DNA from: Herbaspirillum seropedicae
Lineage (GTDB): Bacteria > Pseudomonadota > Gammaproteobacteria > Burkholderiales > Burkholderiaceae_D
Length of the DNA stretch: 64,000 bases
Direction of reading: 5' to 3'
NCBI RefSeq assembly: GCF_001040945.1
Contig: NZ_CP011930.1
Coordinates: 3,095,021 to 3,159,020 of the forward strand
A model generated the notes under the pieces. That model saw only the letters and a program-made list of their open reading frames with translations, was not told where the DNA came from and did not search any database. Every line of letters starts with the position of its first letter. The first letter of the stretch is position 1. Below are positions 46,824 to 55,499 of this stretch, piece after piece. A program made the position numbers and the translations under genes.

Positions 46824-48110
46824 ATGCAACACCACTCCTCCCCCTCCCAAGAAGGCGCCACGCTGCCGCGCGCCTTGCTGATCGCCTTCCACTTTCCGCC
46901 GCAGTCGGAAAGCAGCGGCATCCAGCGCACCCTCAGTTTTTCGCGGCACCTGGCCCAGTTCGGCTGGACGCCCATGGTGCTCTCGGCCCACCCGATGGCC
47001 TATGAACGCAAGAACGCCTCGCAGTTGGCCAGCCTGCCGCCGGAACTGATCGTGCGCCGTCCGCTGGCGCTGGACGCCAAGCGTCACCTGGGCTGGAAGG
47101 GCCGCTACCTGCAGCTCACCGCCTTGCCGGACCGCTGGATCAGCTGGTGGCTGTTCGCCCTGCCCTGCGCCCTGGCGATGGTGCGCAAGCACAAGCCGGC
47201 GGTGATCTGGTCCACCTTCCCGATCTCCACGGCGCACCTGATCGGCCTGTGCCTGCACCGCCTGACCGGCCTGCCCTGGGTGGCCGACTTCCGCGACCCC
47301 ATGCTGCAATCGGACTTTCCCAGCAACCGCTGGCAGCGCAAGCTGTTCGGCTGGATCGAGCGGCTCGCGATCAGGCATTGCACCCACGCCACCTTCACCA
47401 CGCAAGGGGCGCTGGAGTCCTACCGGGCGCGCTTTCCCCAAGCCCTGCACCACAAGTTCGTGGTGATCGAAAACGGCTATGACGAACAGACCTTCGCCCA
47501 GGAGCCGCACGCCTGCGCGCTGCCGGGCCAGCCTGGGCAGACGCGCCCGCTGACGCTGGTCCATAGCGGTGTGCTCTATACCGAGGGACGCGACCCCAGC
47601 GCCTTCTTCCAGGCCCTGGCCATGCTGCGCGCGCGCGGGCTGGTCGATGCCCAGCGCTTGCGGGTGATCCTGCGCGCCCCTGGCGACCTGGACTATTTCA
47701 CCCAGCTGGCGCAGCGCTGCGGCGTGATCGATCTGGTCCACATCGCGCCGCCCGTGCCGTATCGCCAGGCCTTGCATGAAATGCTGGAAGCCGATGGCCT
47801 GCTGGTGTTCCAGGGCCGGCCCTTCAACCGCCAGGCGCCGGCCAAGATCTACGAATACTTCCGCGCCCGCAAACCCGTGCTGGGGCTGCTGGACCTGGAA
47901 GGAGAAACCGCCGGCATGCTGCGTAGCGCCGGATTTCCCGACCTGGTCGAGATGACCGATCCCGAGGCCATCGCGCCGGTGCTCACGCGCTTCCTGCGAG
48001 CCATCGCCGATGGCACGGCGCACGTGGCCAGCGAAGCACTGGTGGCGGCCAGTTCGCGCACCCACCGCACGCGCCAGCTGGCCGAGCTGTTCACCCAGAG
48101 CCTGCCGTGA
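46824..48110 (+). CDS. Glycosyltransferase (GT-B fold)
   Basis: This 428-residue protein has the N-terminal sequence ALLIAFHFPPQSESSGIQRT followed by LSFSRHL, typical of GT4-like enzymes in exopolysaccharide loci. There are a central hydrophobic segment (WWLFALPCALAMV), an acceptor-site sequence PWVADFRDPM and a C-terminal donor domain (FQGRPFNRQAPAKIYEYFRA). It is likely the last sugar-adding enzyme of this operon. The order of addition cannot be inferred. It overlaps the flippase gene by 4 bp (GTGA). Confidence 0.88.
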   Translation: MQHHSSPSQEGATLPRALLIAFHFPPQSESSGIQRTLSFSRHLAQFGWTPMVLSAHPMAYERKNASQLASLPPELIVRRPLALDAKRHLGWKGRYLQLTALPDRWISWWLFALPCALAMVRKHKPAVIWSTFPISTAHLIGLCLHRLTGLPWVADFRDPMLQSDFPSNRWQRKLFGWIERLAIRHCTHATFTTQGALESYRARFPQALHHKFVVIENGYDEQTFAQEPHACALPGQPGQTRPLTLVHSGVLYTEGRDPSAFFQALAMLRARGLVDAQRLRVILRAPGDLDYFTQLAQRCGVIDLVHIAPPVPYRQALHEMLEADGLLVFQGRPFNRQAPAKIYEYFRARKPVLGLLDLEGETAGMLRSAGFPDLVEMTDPEAIAPVLTRFLRAIADGTAHVASEALVAASSRTHRTRQLAELFTQSLP

Positions 48111-49621
48111 GCCAGACCATGCACAACGATCTGCGCAGCAAGACCGTCAAGGCCATCAGCCATGTCGGCCTGGGCAATGCCGTGGGCAAGCTGGTCTCGC
48201 TCAGCACCACGCTGGTGCTGGCGCGGCTGCTGAGCCCGGCAGAATACGGCCTCATGGAAATCGCCATGATGCTCATTGCCTTCATCGGCTTTTTCAACGA
48301 GATCGGCCTGACCACGGCCATCGTGCAGCGGCCCCAGCTGAGCCAGGAACAGGTCAACGGCTGCTTCCTCATCGCCATGGGATGCAGCGTGGTGCTGTTC
48401 CTGCTGACGCTGCTGGCGGCCGGCCCCCTGGCCGGTTTCTTCCGCCAGCCGCAGCTGCAGCCGATGATTTCCACGCTGGCGGTCGGTTTCATCATGGGGG
48501 CCGCAGGCAGCGTGCCGGAAGCCTTCCTGCGCAAGCAGATGCAGTTCAAGGCCATGGCCGGCATCACCATCCTGGGCATCGTGCTGCAAAGCGCGGTGAG
48601 CCTGGGACTGGCGCTGGCGGGCATGGGCGTGTGGTCGCTGGTGTGGGGGTCGCTGGTGGCCACGGCCACCTACAGCGGCGGCTACTTCCTGCTCTCGCCC
48701 TGGCGTCCGCGCGGTCGCTATGGCGTGCGCGAAGCGGTGGAACTGGTGCTCTTCGGCCTGCACGTCATCACCAGCCGGGTGTTCTGGTACCTCTACAGCA
48801 ATGCCGACCGCGCCATCGTCGGACGCGTGCTGGGCGCGGCCTCGCTGGGCATCTATGGGATGGCGTTTTCACTGGCCACGCTGCCCAGCAGCCAGATCAC
48901 TTCGCTGGTCATCAATGTGGCCGCACCGCTCTTTGCCAAGCTGCAGCATGAGCCGGCGCGGCTCAATGCGGTGCTGGTCAACATGACGCGCGGCATTGCC
49001 TACGTGGTCTATCCGGCCCTCATGGGCATGCTGGCCTGTTCGCACGAACTGATCCTGGTGGTGCTGGGACCGCAATGGGAGCAATGCCAGGTGCCGTTCT
49101 CGGCGCTCTGCCTGATGGGGCTGGTGAAGTCGGTCGATCCGCTGCTCTCCCAGGTGCTCACCGCCATCGGCCAGGTCAAGCGGCTGGTGGCCTACACGGC
49201 GCTGTGCGCGGTGACGATGTCGCTGGCCTTTGCTGTGGGCGCCTGGGCCGATGGGCTGCGCGGGGTGTCGGCGGCCTGGGTGCTGGTCTATCCGCTGCTG
49301 TCGGTGAAGCTGCTGCATGACGTGGCGCGGCTGACCGGACTGTCGATGCGGGGCTATTACCGCGCCCTGCTGCCTATCCTGGCCGGCGCCCTGGCCATGC
49401 TGGCGGTGTTGCTGGGCGTGCGCGCCGGGCTGTATGCGCTGGCCTTGCCGGTGCCGCTGATCCTGGTGCTGGAGATCCTCAGCGGAGCGCTGGCCTACCT
49501 GGCCTGGATCGTCTATGTGGACCGCCACGCCGTGGGCGAGATCGGCCAGATCCTGGTCGACCTGGGCGTGCCGGCGGCGCGGCTGCAACGCTGGCCTTTC
49601 GTACGGAAAGGTCAGCCATGA
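48107..49621 (+). CDS. Oligosaccharide flippase (Wzx-like, MATE/PST superfamily)
   Basis: This 504-residue integral membrane protein has about 12-14 transmembrane helices and the PST signature near the start (LSTTLVLARLLSPAEYGLME). It should move the undecaprenyl-linked repeat unit to the periplasmic face for polymerisation. The start is probably GTG 48107, overlapping the upstream stop, though ATG 48119 (MHNDLRSK) is possible. It ends the 20-kb operon; a 121-bp gap follows before prsT. Confidence 0.92.
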   Translation: MSQTMHNDLRSKTVKAISHVGLGNAVGKLVSLSTTLVLARLLSPAEYGLMEIAMMLIAFIGFFNEIGLTTAIVQRPQLSQEQVNGCFLIAMGCSVVLFLLTLLAAGPLAGFFRQPQLQPMISTLAVGFIMGAAGSVPEAFLRKQMQFKAMAGITILGIVLQSAVSLGLALAGMGVWSLVWGSLVATATYSGGYFLLSPWRPRGRYGVREAVELVLFGLHVITSRVFWYLYSNADRAIVGRVLGAASLGIYGMAFSLATLPSSQITSLVINVAAPLFAKLQHEPARLNAVLVNMTRGIAYVVYPALMGMLACSHELILVVLGPQWEQCQVPFSALCLMGLVKSVDPLLSQVLTAIGQVKRLVAYTALCAVTMSLAFAVGAWADGLRGVSAAWVLVYPLLSVKLLHDVARLTGLSMRGYYRALLPILAGALAMLAVLLGVRAGLYALALPVPLILVLEILSGALAYLAWIVYVDRHAVGEIGQILVDLGVPAARLQRWPFVRKGQP

Positions 49622-49742
49622 GGCAGTTTGCTGACCGTCAGATTTACCTGCGCACTGCGCGAAAAACTTGCCAGATAGGCTATAGTGGCATCCACGATAG
49701 TTATCGAAATTACAACAATCACCGGATCGAGGGATCAGAAAA

Positions 49743-52529
49743 ATGGGATGGACGATGCTAGAGTCAAAACGCATGGGGCGCCTCTGCGCTGTGGTGTTCG
49801 CCGTGGCCCTGGTGTGTGCGGGGGTGACGGCCTGCGGACGTTTCAAGTCGGCCGATTCGCTGGTGGACGAAGCGCGGCAGTACCAGCAGAAAGGCGATAG
49901 CGCCGCCGCCGAGATCCAGCTCAAGAACGCCTTGCAAAAGGATGGCGAGAACGCCCAGGCGCGCCTGATGCTGGGCCAGATCTACCTGGCCAATGGCAAC
50001 GCCGCCTCGGCCGAGAAGGAATTGCGACGCGCCTTGTCGCTGGGGATCAAGCCCGAGCAGGTGGTGCCAGCGCTGACCCAGTCCTTGCTGCTGCAGGGCC
50101 AGTTCGCCAAGGCGCTGGAACAGACTGCCGCCCTGCCGGCCCAGGGCGAGATCGCGGCGCTGCGCGGCAACGCCTACCTGGGGCTGGGCAAGTCCGCCGA
50201 GGCCAAGGCGGCGTTCGAGACGGCGCTGCAGAGCGATGCCAAGCTGCCCACCGCCTTGATCGGGCTGGCCCGCAGCGCCCTGCTGGAGCGCAAGCTGGAC
50301 ACGGCGACCCGCTACGCCGACGAGGCCATCGCCAAGAATCCCGACAACAACGAGGTGCTCATGTTCAAGGCCCACCTGTTGAGCAGCCAGGGCGCCACGG
50401 ACGAGGCCGCCGCCGTGCTGGGCCAGGTGATCAAGCGTAAGCCGGACCAGGTCGATGCCCTGCTGGCGCGGGCGGACCTGGAGATCCGCCAGCGCCAGTT
50501 CGCGCAAGCCGAGGCCGATATCCAGGCCGCGCAGAAGGCCAAACCCAAGAACCTGCTGGCGACCTACATGCAGTCCCTCTTGGCCTTCAGCCAGGGCAAG
50601 CATGCCGACGCCCTGACCGAGATCCAGAAGGTGCAGGCTGGTGCGCCCGACTACATGCCAGCGGCGCTCCTGGCCGGCGCGATCCAGTACGCGCTGGGCT
50701 CGATGCCGCAGGCCGAGCTGAGCCTGGGCAAGTACCTGGACAAGGTCCCCGATGACAACTACGCCCGCAAGCTGCTGGCGTCGGCGCAACTGAAGAATGG
50801 CCAGAAGGCCAAGGCCGCCGCCACGCTGGAACCAGCCCTCAAGAGCGGCCAGCAGGATGCCGAACTGCTGGCCCTGGCCGGCGAGATCGCCATCGAGAAC
50901 AAGGATTTCGCCAAGGCCGCCGACTACTATGAAAAGGCCAGCGCGCTGGCGCCGCAAAGCGCGCGTTATCACATGGGCCTGGGCCTGAGCAACCTGGGAC
51001 GCGGCCAGACCGACAGCGCCGCCGCCCAGTTCCAGACTGCCGCCAGCCTGGATACCAAGTCGTCCCAGGCGGGCGTGCTGCTGGTGATGACGCACATGCG
51101 CCAGAAGGAATACGACAAGGCGCTGGCCGCCGCCAACGCAGCCGAAAAGGAACAGCCCGCCAACCCCATCGTGCAGAACCTCAAGGGCGGCGTCTATCTG
51201 GCCCAGAACGACTACGCCAATGCCCGCAAGGCCTTCGAGAAGGCGCTGGCGATCGATCCCAGCTTCTTTGCCGCCACCGCCAACCTGGCCCAGCTCGATC
51301 TGAAGGACAACCAGCCCGAGCTGGCGCGCAAGCGCTTTGAGGCAGTGCTGGCCACGGACAAGAAGAGCATCCCCGCCATGACCGCGCTGGCGACCCTGGC
51401 CGAGCGCAACGGGCATCCGCAGGAAGCGACCCAGTGGCTGGAACGGGCGGTCAATGAAAATCCGGAATCGGTGCAGGCCAGCGCGCAGCTGATCGCCCGC
51501 TACCTGCTGACCGACCAGAAGGAAAAGGGCCTGACCATGGCCCGCAAGCTGCAGGCCAGCAATCCCGGCGATGCGGTGGCGCTGGAAATGCTGGGCCAGG
51601 CCCAGTTCGCCAGTGGCGATACCCAGGGTGCGCTGGCCAGCTACCAGCGCCTGGCCACGCTGCAGCCGGATTCGGCGCCGACGCAGTTGCGCCTGGCCTC
51701 GCTCTACCAGAGCGCCAAGGATGTACAGGGCGCCGCCGACGCGGCCCGCAAGGCGCTGGAGATCCAGCCCGACTACACCGATGCCGAGATCTTCCGCGCC
51801 ACCCTCTTCAGCCAGAACGGCGAGCCGGCCAAGGCCCTGGCTATCGCCCAGCAGATGCAGAAGCGCCCCGCCCAGGCACTGGTGGGCTACGAGCTGGAAG
51901 GCAATCTGCAAGCCTTCCAGAACAAGCCTGAACTGGCCGCAGCGGCCTTCGGACAGGCCTTCGCGCGCGACAAGGAAAACGTGCGCCTGCTCATGAAGCT
52001 GCACGGCGCGCTACTGCTGGCGGGCAAGGACGCGGCCGCCGATACGCTGGCCGCGCAGTGGTTCAAGAGCCATCCCAAGGATTTCGCCCTGCATCTCTAC
52101 CTGGGTGAAACGGCGCTCTCGCGCAAGCAGAACAAGCAGGCCATCGAGCAATACCAGCTGGCGCTGCGCCAGCAACCGGACAATGCCGGAGCGCTCAACA
52201 ACCTGGCCTGGGCCTATCAGCAGGAAGGCGATGCACGCGCCTTGCCGACGGCCGAAAAAGCCTATGCGGCGGCAAGTGACAGCGCCCCGGTGATCGATAC
52301 CCTGGGCTGGATGCTGGTCGAGAAAGGCCATACCGAACGCGGCCTGCCACTGCTGAAGAAGGCCGTGGCGGCCGCCCCTGAGGCCATGGATATCCGCCTG
52401 CACCTGGCCCAGGCGCTGGTGAAGGCCGGCGACAAGAGCGGCGCCCGCAGCGAGCTGGAAAAGATCCTGGCCAGCCCCAAGGGCAGCGCCCAGAACGAGC
52501 AGGCGCGCGCTCTGCTGGCCCAGCTGTGA
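49743..52529 (+). CDS. prsT: PrsT, PEP-CTERM system TPR-repeat lipoprotein
   Basis: This 928-residue lipoprotein has a signal peptide with lipobox VTAC (Cys31) and then about 20 or more tetratricopeptide repeats to the C-terminus. Repeats are easy to see, such as NALQKDGENAQARLMLGQIY and KALEIQPDYTDAEIFRATLF. It fits TIGR02917. It should sit on the periplasmic side of a membrane and scaffold the export or sorting machinery, comparable to PelB or AlgK TPR domains. ATG 49743 follows GAGGGA. The 121 bp upstream contain a CGATA/TATCG inverted repeat (49695-49706) but no clear promoter. Confidence 0.94.
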   Translation: MGWTMLESKRMGRLCAVVFAVALVCAGVTACGRFKSADSLVDEARQYQQKGDSAAAEIQLKNALQKDGENAQARLMLGQIYLANGNAASAEKELRRALSLGIKPEQVVPALTQSLLLQGQFAKALEQTAALPAQGEIAALRGNAYLGLGKSAEAKAAFETALQSDAKLPTALIGLARSALLERKLDTATRYADEAIAKNPDNNEVLMFKAHLLSSQGATDEAAAVLGQVIKRKPDQVDALLARADLEIRQRQFAQAEADIQAAQKAKPKNLLATYMQSLLAFSQGKHADALTEIQKVQAGAPDYMPAALLAGAIQYALGSMPQAELSLGKYLDKVPDDNYARKLLASAQLKNGQKAKAAATLEPALKSGQQDAELLALAGEIAIENKDFAKAADYYEKASALAPQSARYHMGLGLSNLGRGQTDSAAAQFQTAASLDTKSSQAGVLLVMTHMRQKEYDKALAAANAAEKEQPANPIVQNLKGGVYLAQNDYANARKAFEKALAIDPSFFAATANLAQLDLKDNQPELARKRFEAVLATDKKSIPAMTALATLAERNGHPQEATQWLERAVNENPESVQASAQLIARYLLTDQKEKGLTMARKLQASNPGDAVALEMLGQAQFASGDTQGALASYQRLATLQPDSAPTQLRLASLYQSAKDVQGAADAARKALEIQPDYTDAEIFRATLFSQNGEPAKALAIAQQMQKRPAQALVGYELEGNLQAFQNKPELAAAAFGQAFARDKENVRLLMKLHGALLLAGKDAAADTLAAQWFKSHPKDFALHLYLGETALSRKQNKQAIEQYQLALRQQPDNAGALNNLAWAYQQEGDARALPTAEKAYAAASDSAPVIDTLGWMLVEKGHTERGLPLLKKAVAAAPEAMDIRLHLAQALVKAGDKSGARSELEKILASPKGSAQNEQARALLAQL

Positions 52530-52537
52530 GCACGTCC

Positions 52538-52789
52538 ATGGATATTCTTGCCGAGATCAGGACACTGCTGGGCGAATCCCTGGGACTGCAGCAGCGCTGC
52601 ACCCAGTGGCAACGCGAGACGCCGCTGTTAGGCAGCGTGGCCGAGCTGGATTCGGCGGCAGTGATCCATATCGTGGCCTCGCTGGAGGAGCGCTTTGGCG
52701 TCTACCTGGACGACGACGACATCCAGGCCACCCATTTCGAGACCGTCGGTGCGCTCGCCGCGTTAGTCGAAGGCAAGCTGGCGCAATGA
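52538..52789 (+). CDS. Acyl carrier protein, exosortase A system-associated
   Basis: This 83-residue carrier protein has the phosphopantetheine attachment Ser in AELDSAAVIHIVASLEE near residue 38. It is acidic and helical like other carrier proteins. The start could be GTG 52526, overlapping the prsT stop; ATG 52538 (MDILAEIR) fits the family better. With the acyl ligase at 15211 and two hydrolases directly downstream, it probably carries an acyl or aminoacyl group used by the exosortase A system. It overlaps hydrolase 2 (ATGA). Confidence 0.88.
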   Translation: MDILAEIRTLLGESLGLQQRCTQWQRETPLLGSVAELDSAAVIHIVASLEERFGVYLDDDDIQATHFETVGALAALVEGKLAQ

Positions 52790-53631
52790 AACCGCTCGCC
52801 GCCGCGCCCTTGCCGTTCTACCTGAGCGCCGCGCACGGCGAGCGGCTGTGCCTGTACCACGCCCCCGCCGCCCATCGGCCTTGTCTTGGCGGGCTGGTCT
52901 ATGTCGCCCCCTTTGCCGAGGAAATGAACCGCAGCCGTCGCATGGCCGCCCTGCAAGCCCAGGCGCTGGCGCAGCAGGGCGTGGGGGTCTTGCTGATCGA
53001 CCTCTATGGTTGCGGCGACAGCGCTGGTGAACTGGCCGAGGCCAGCTGGGCGGTGTGGCGCGACGATATCGGCCTGGCCATCGACTGGCTGCAACAGCGC
53101 GTGCATGCGCCGGTCGGACTGTGGGGGCTGCGTCTGGGCGCCCTGCTGGCGCTGGAGGTGGCGCGCCTGCGCGCAGCCGACCTGGCGCTGCTGCTGTTGT
53201 GGAATCCGCTGGCCGATGCGCAGGCCTACATGACGCAGTTCCTGCGCCTGCAACTGGCCGCGGGCCTGGGCAGTGCATGCGGACAGCCGGCCAACAGCGT
53301 GGCCGCCCTGCGTGCGCAATTGCAGCAAGGCCAATTGCTGGAAGTGGGGGGCTATGAACTCAATGGCGCACTGGTGGCCAGCATCGATGGCCTGCAGGCT
53401 ACTGCGCTGCCGCCGCCGGGACTGCCGCTGCACTGGCTGGAGCTGGTGCGCGACGCGGCGCTGCCGCTGGCCCCGGGCAGCGCCCGGCTGGCGCAGGCCT
53501 GGTCGCTCACGCCCCAGACAGTGACGGGGCCGGCCTTCTGGTCTACCCCGGAGGTGACTACCTGCCCCGCCCTGATCGAGGCCAGTTGCGCCTGGGTGCG
53601 AACCACGCTGGAGCATGCCCATGGCCTATGA
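52786..53631 (+). CDS. Alpha/beta-hydrolase 2, exosortase A system-associated (TIGR03101 type)
   Basis: This 281-residue alpha/beta-hydrolase-fold protein has strand and loop motifs LVYVAPFAEEMNRSRRM near residue 38 and LLIDLYGCGDSAGE near 69. At the nucleophile elbow it reads WGLRLGALLA, so Arg116 stands where Ser is expected. It may therefore be a non-hydrolytic carrier or partner of hydrolase 1, or use another nucleophile. It is coupled to the acyl carrier protein upstream and overlaps hydrolase 1 by 11 bp. Confidence 0.88.
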   Translation: MKPLAAAPLPFYLSAAHGERLCLYHAPAAHRPCLGGLVYVAPFAEEMNRSRRMAALQAQALAQQGVGVLLIDLYGCGDSAGELAEASWAVWRDDIGLAIDWLQQRVHAPVGLWGLRLGALLALEVARLRAADLALLLLWNPLADAQAYMTQFLRLQLAAGLGSACGQPANSVAALRAQLQQGQLLEVGGYELNGALVASIDGLQATALPPPGLPLHWLELVRDAALPLAPGSARLAQAWSLTPQTVTGPAFWSTPEVTTCPALIEASCAWVRTTLEHAHGL

Positions 53632-54478
53632 AGAACGCGTCTGTCCGCTCCAGTGCCAGGGGCAGCAGCTGATGGGCATCCTGACCTTGCCCGAGACCGC
53701 ACTCTCGCAGGCCACCGTGCGGCGGCCCGGCATTCTCATGCTGGTGGGCGGCGCACAGTATCGCGCCGGCAGCCATCGTCAATTCACCCTGCTGGCGCGC
53801 CATTTCGCGGCCGCCGGTTTTACGGTGCTGCGCATGGATTTCCGTGGGATGGGCGACAGCCAGGGCGAAGCGGCCGGCTTCGAAGGCGTAGCGGCGGACA
53901 TCGACTGCGCTCTGGACGGCTTGCTCCAGGCCCAGCCCGGACTGGACGGCGTGGTGCTGTGGGGCTTGTGTGACGGCGCCTCGGCGGCGCTCTTGCATGC
54001 CAGCGCCGATGCGCGGGTGCGCGCCATGGTGCTGGTCAACCCCTGGGCGCGTACGGAGGCCGGCCAGGCCCAGGCCTATCTGAAGCATTATTACCGCGCG
54101 CGCCTGACCAGTCCTGACCTGTGGAACAAGATCCTGCGCGGGCAATTCAATGCGGTGGCAGCGCTGCGCTCTTTGCTCGGCCAGTGGCGCCGGGCCGCCA
54201 GCCCCCCTGCGGCCACCCCGGAGCTGCTGCCGATACGGCTGCAACAGGCTTATGAGCGCTTTCGCGGTCCGGTGCTGCTGATCCTGTCGGGCGCGGACCT
54301 GACCGCGCGCGAGTTTGCCGACCTGGCCACGCCGGGCAGCCGCTGGGAAGCGCTCTTGCTGGCCTCTCGCACCACCCGCATCGACCTGCCCGAGGCCAAC
54401 CACACCTTTTCCACCCGCCTCTGGCGGGAACAGCTCGCGCAAGCTTGCCTGCGCTGGCTGACACGGCTGGAACGCTGA
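53621..54478 (+). CDS. Alpha/beta-hydrolase 1, exosortase A system-associated (TIGR03100 type)
   Basis: This 285-residue alpha/beta-hydrolase has LMLVGGAQYRAGSHRQF near residue 40, LRMDFRGMGDSQGE near 70, and the elbow LWGLCDGAS with Cys117 in place of the usual Ser, as in dienelactone-hydrolase-like enzymes. The likely catalytic His is in EANHTFST near the C-terminus. A thiol nucleophile suits acyl transfer from the neighbouring acyl carrier protein; that is inference. ATG 53621 is preferred because GGAG lies seven bases before it, whereas ATG 53615 is too close to it. Confidence 0.88.
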   Translation: MAYEERVCPLQCQGQQLMGILTLPETALSQATVRRPGILMLVGGAQYRAGSHRQFTLLARHFAAAGFTVLRMDFRGMGDSQGEAAGFEGVAADIDCALDGLLQAQPGLDGVVLWGLCDGASAALLHASADARVRAMVLVNPWARTEAGQAQAYLKHYYRARLTSPDLWNKILRGQFNAVAALRSLLGQWRRAASPPAATPELLPIRLQQAYERFRGPVLLILSGADLTAREFADLATPGSRWEALLLASRTTRIDLPEANHTFSTRLWREQLAQACLRWLTRLER

Positions 54479-54493
54479 CACCGCAGGCGCCAG

Positions 54494-54527
54494 CAAAAAC
54501 GCCGTGCGCTGGTCAGGCGCACGGCGT
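54494..54527 (-). terminator. Rho-independent terminator of PEP-CTERM gene 54577
   Basis: An 11-bp perfect stem (ACGCCGTGCGC with GCGCACGGCGT, 7-nt loop) is followed, reading leftward, by five Ts. It lies 50 bp past the leftward stop and 16 bp past the rightward hydrolase stop, so it may serve both converging transcripts. Confidence 0.78.
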
Positions 54528-54576
54528 CACGGCGATGAACTAGATGGATTAGGTGGACTAAGTGGCAAGCCAGGCT

Positions 54577-55260
54577 TCAGCCCTGGCGACGACGCCAGCT
54601 CATCACGCCCAGCAGCAGCAGGCCCAGGCCGAACAGGGCCAGGATGGCAGGCTCGGGCACCTGGTAGATGTAGCGCAGGTAGACCACGCCGCTGGCCGTG
54701 CCGTCGTAGCCGGTCAGCACGTTGCGGGCCAGCGAGCCGCTCTGCACGCCCAGTCCATCCACGCTGATGGTCACCTGATGGTTGGCGCCGATATAGCTGG
54801 CCAGCGAGGCCGGGGTGCCATTGAGCTGCACCGGAGCCACCTGATGATTGCTCAGCGAAGCCGTCGCGATGGTGCTCAGGCCGCTCGGGACCTTGCCGCG
54901 GAACGGCGTGGTGCTCAACTGGTTGACGCTTTGCAGGCCCAGGGGACCGGACACGGTAATGATGGAGGTAGCGAAGATCTGGCTGGGATTGCCGATGTTG
55001 CTGGCCTTGGAGCCCAGATTGAAGACCCGGTCATACAGGGTCTCGGACAAGCTGAATTTCATGACCACGCCGATCAGGCTGCCCAGCCCCAAGTTGAAGC
55101 CGTGGAAGCTCAAGGTGGTGTCGTCATCGATGGAGGCCAGATTGAAGGCCGCGCTCTGCCAGTTGGTATTGAGGATCGCACCGGCCTGGGCGGGTGCATG
55201 CAAGGACATAGCGACGCAAGCCAGAATGGCGGCGACGATGGAGAAAATCTGCTTTTTCAT
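54577..55260 (-). CDS. PEP-CTERM sorting domain protein (choice-of-anchor E-like)
   Basis: This 227-residue exported protein has a signal peptide cut near APAQAGA and a C-terminal tag VPEPAILALFGLGLLLLGVM with basic tail SWRRRQG. The body is about 35-45% identical by eye to the neighbouring 55500 protein, with shared motifs WQSAAFNLASIDDDTT, FNLGLGSLIGV, SGPLGLQSVNQL and NGTPASLASYIG. It looks like the choice-of-anchor E class. ATG 55260 has AGGAG upstream; the longer open frame lacks a signal peptide. A sigma-54 promoter and PrsR box lie upstream. Confidence 0.93.
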   Translation of the reverse strand: MKKQIFSIVAAILACVAMSLHAPAQAGAILNTNWQSAAFNLASIDDDTTLSFHGFNLGLGSLIGVVMKFSLSETLYDRVFNLGSKASNIGNPSQIFATSIITVSGPLGLQSVNQLSTTPFRGKVPSGLSTIATASLSNHQVAPVQLNGTPASLASYIGANHQVTISVDGLGVQSGSLARNVLTGYDGTASGVVYLRYIYQVPEPAILALFGLGLLLLGVMSWRRRQG

Positions 55261-55314
55261 ACCCACTCCTCTGATTGTGCCGGGATGACAGAAAGTTGTT
55301 GTCAATCCCACCAT

Positions 55315-55330
55315 AGCAAGGACCGGGCCA
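55315..55330 (-). promoter_or_regulatory. Sigma-54 promoter of PEP-CTERM gene 54577
   Basis: Read leftward, TGGCCCGGTCCTTGCT matches TGGCAC-N5-TTGCW with one mismatch and the required 10-bp GG to GC spacing. Predicted transcript start near 55303, about 43 nt before the ATG. Confidence 0.8.
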
Positions 55331-55380
55331 GAAAAAAATGATAGAAAAAACAAGTACTTAGCAAGCAGCCCCAAGGCAGG

Positions 55381-55398
55381 TGTAAAGAAAACCGGCAC
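55381..55398 (-). promoter_or_regulatory. Putative PrsR binding box, copy 2
   Basis: Read leftward, GTGCCGGTTTTCTTTACA carries the TGYCGG-N5-TTKACA pattern. It lies 51 bp upstream of the sigma-54 promoter at 55330, in the same orientation as copy 1. It also sits inside the short region that carries the terminator of the upstream gene. Confidence 0.58.
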
Positions 55399-55417
55399 CC
55401 ACTCCCGCCCCCTCCCC

Positions 55418-55458
55418 AAAAGCGACAAGGGCGCTACCGGTTCGGCAGCGCCCTTGTC
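55418..55458 (-). terminator. Terminator of PEP-CTERM gene 55500
   Basis: Read leftward, GACAAGGGCGCT pairs with AGCGCCCTTGTC (12-bp stem, 11-nt loop) and is followed shortly by TTTT. It lies 42 bp after the stop of the 55500 gene and separates the two tandem PEP-CTERM genes into single units. Confidence 0.72.
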
Positions 55459-55499
55459 CAGGAGCCGTGCGCCCCTTGCGGGCGCTGGCGGCCTGATCC

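Noticed and set aside
49686..49702. TGGCATCCACGATAGTT as a sigma-54 promoter for prsT, with a degenerate box at 49632-49648
   Set aside because: The invariant -12 GC is AG here, and the box matches the pattern at only 9 of 12 fixed positions.
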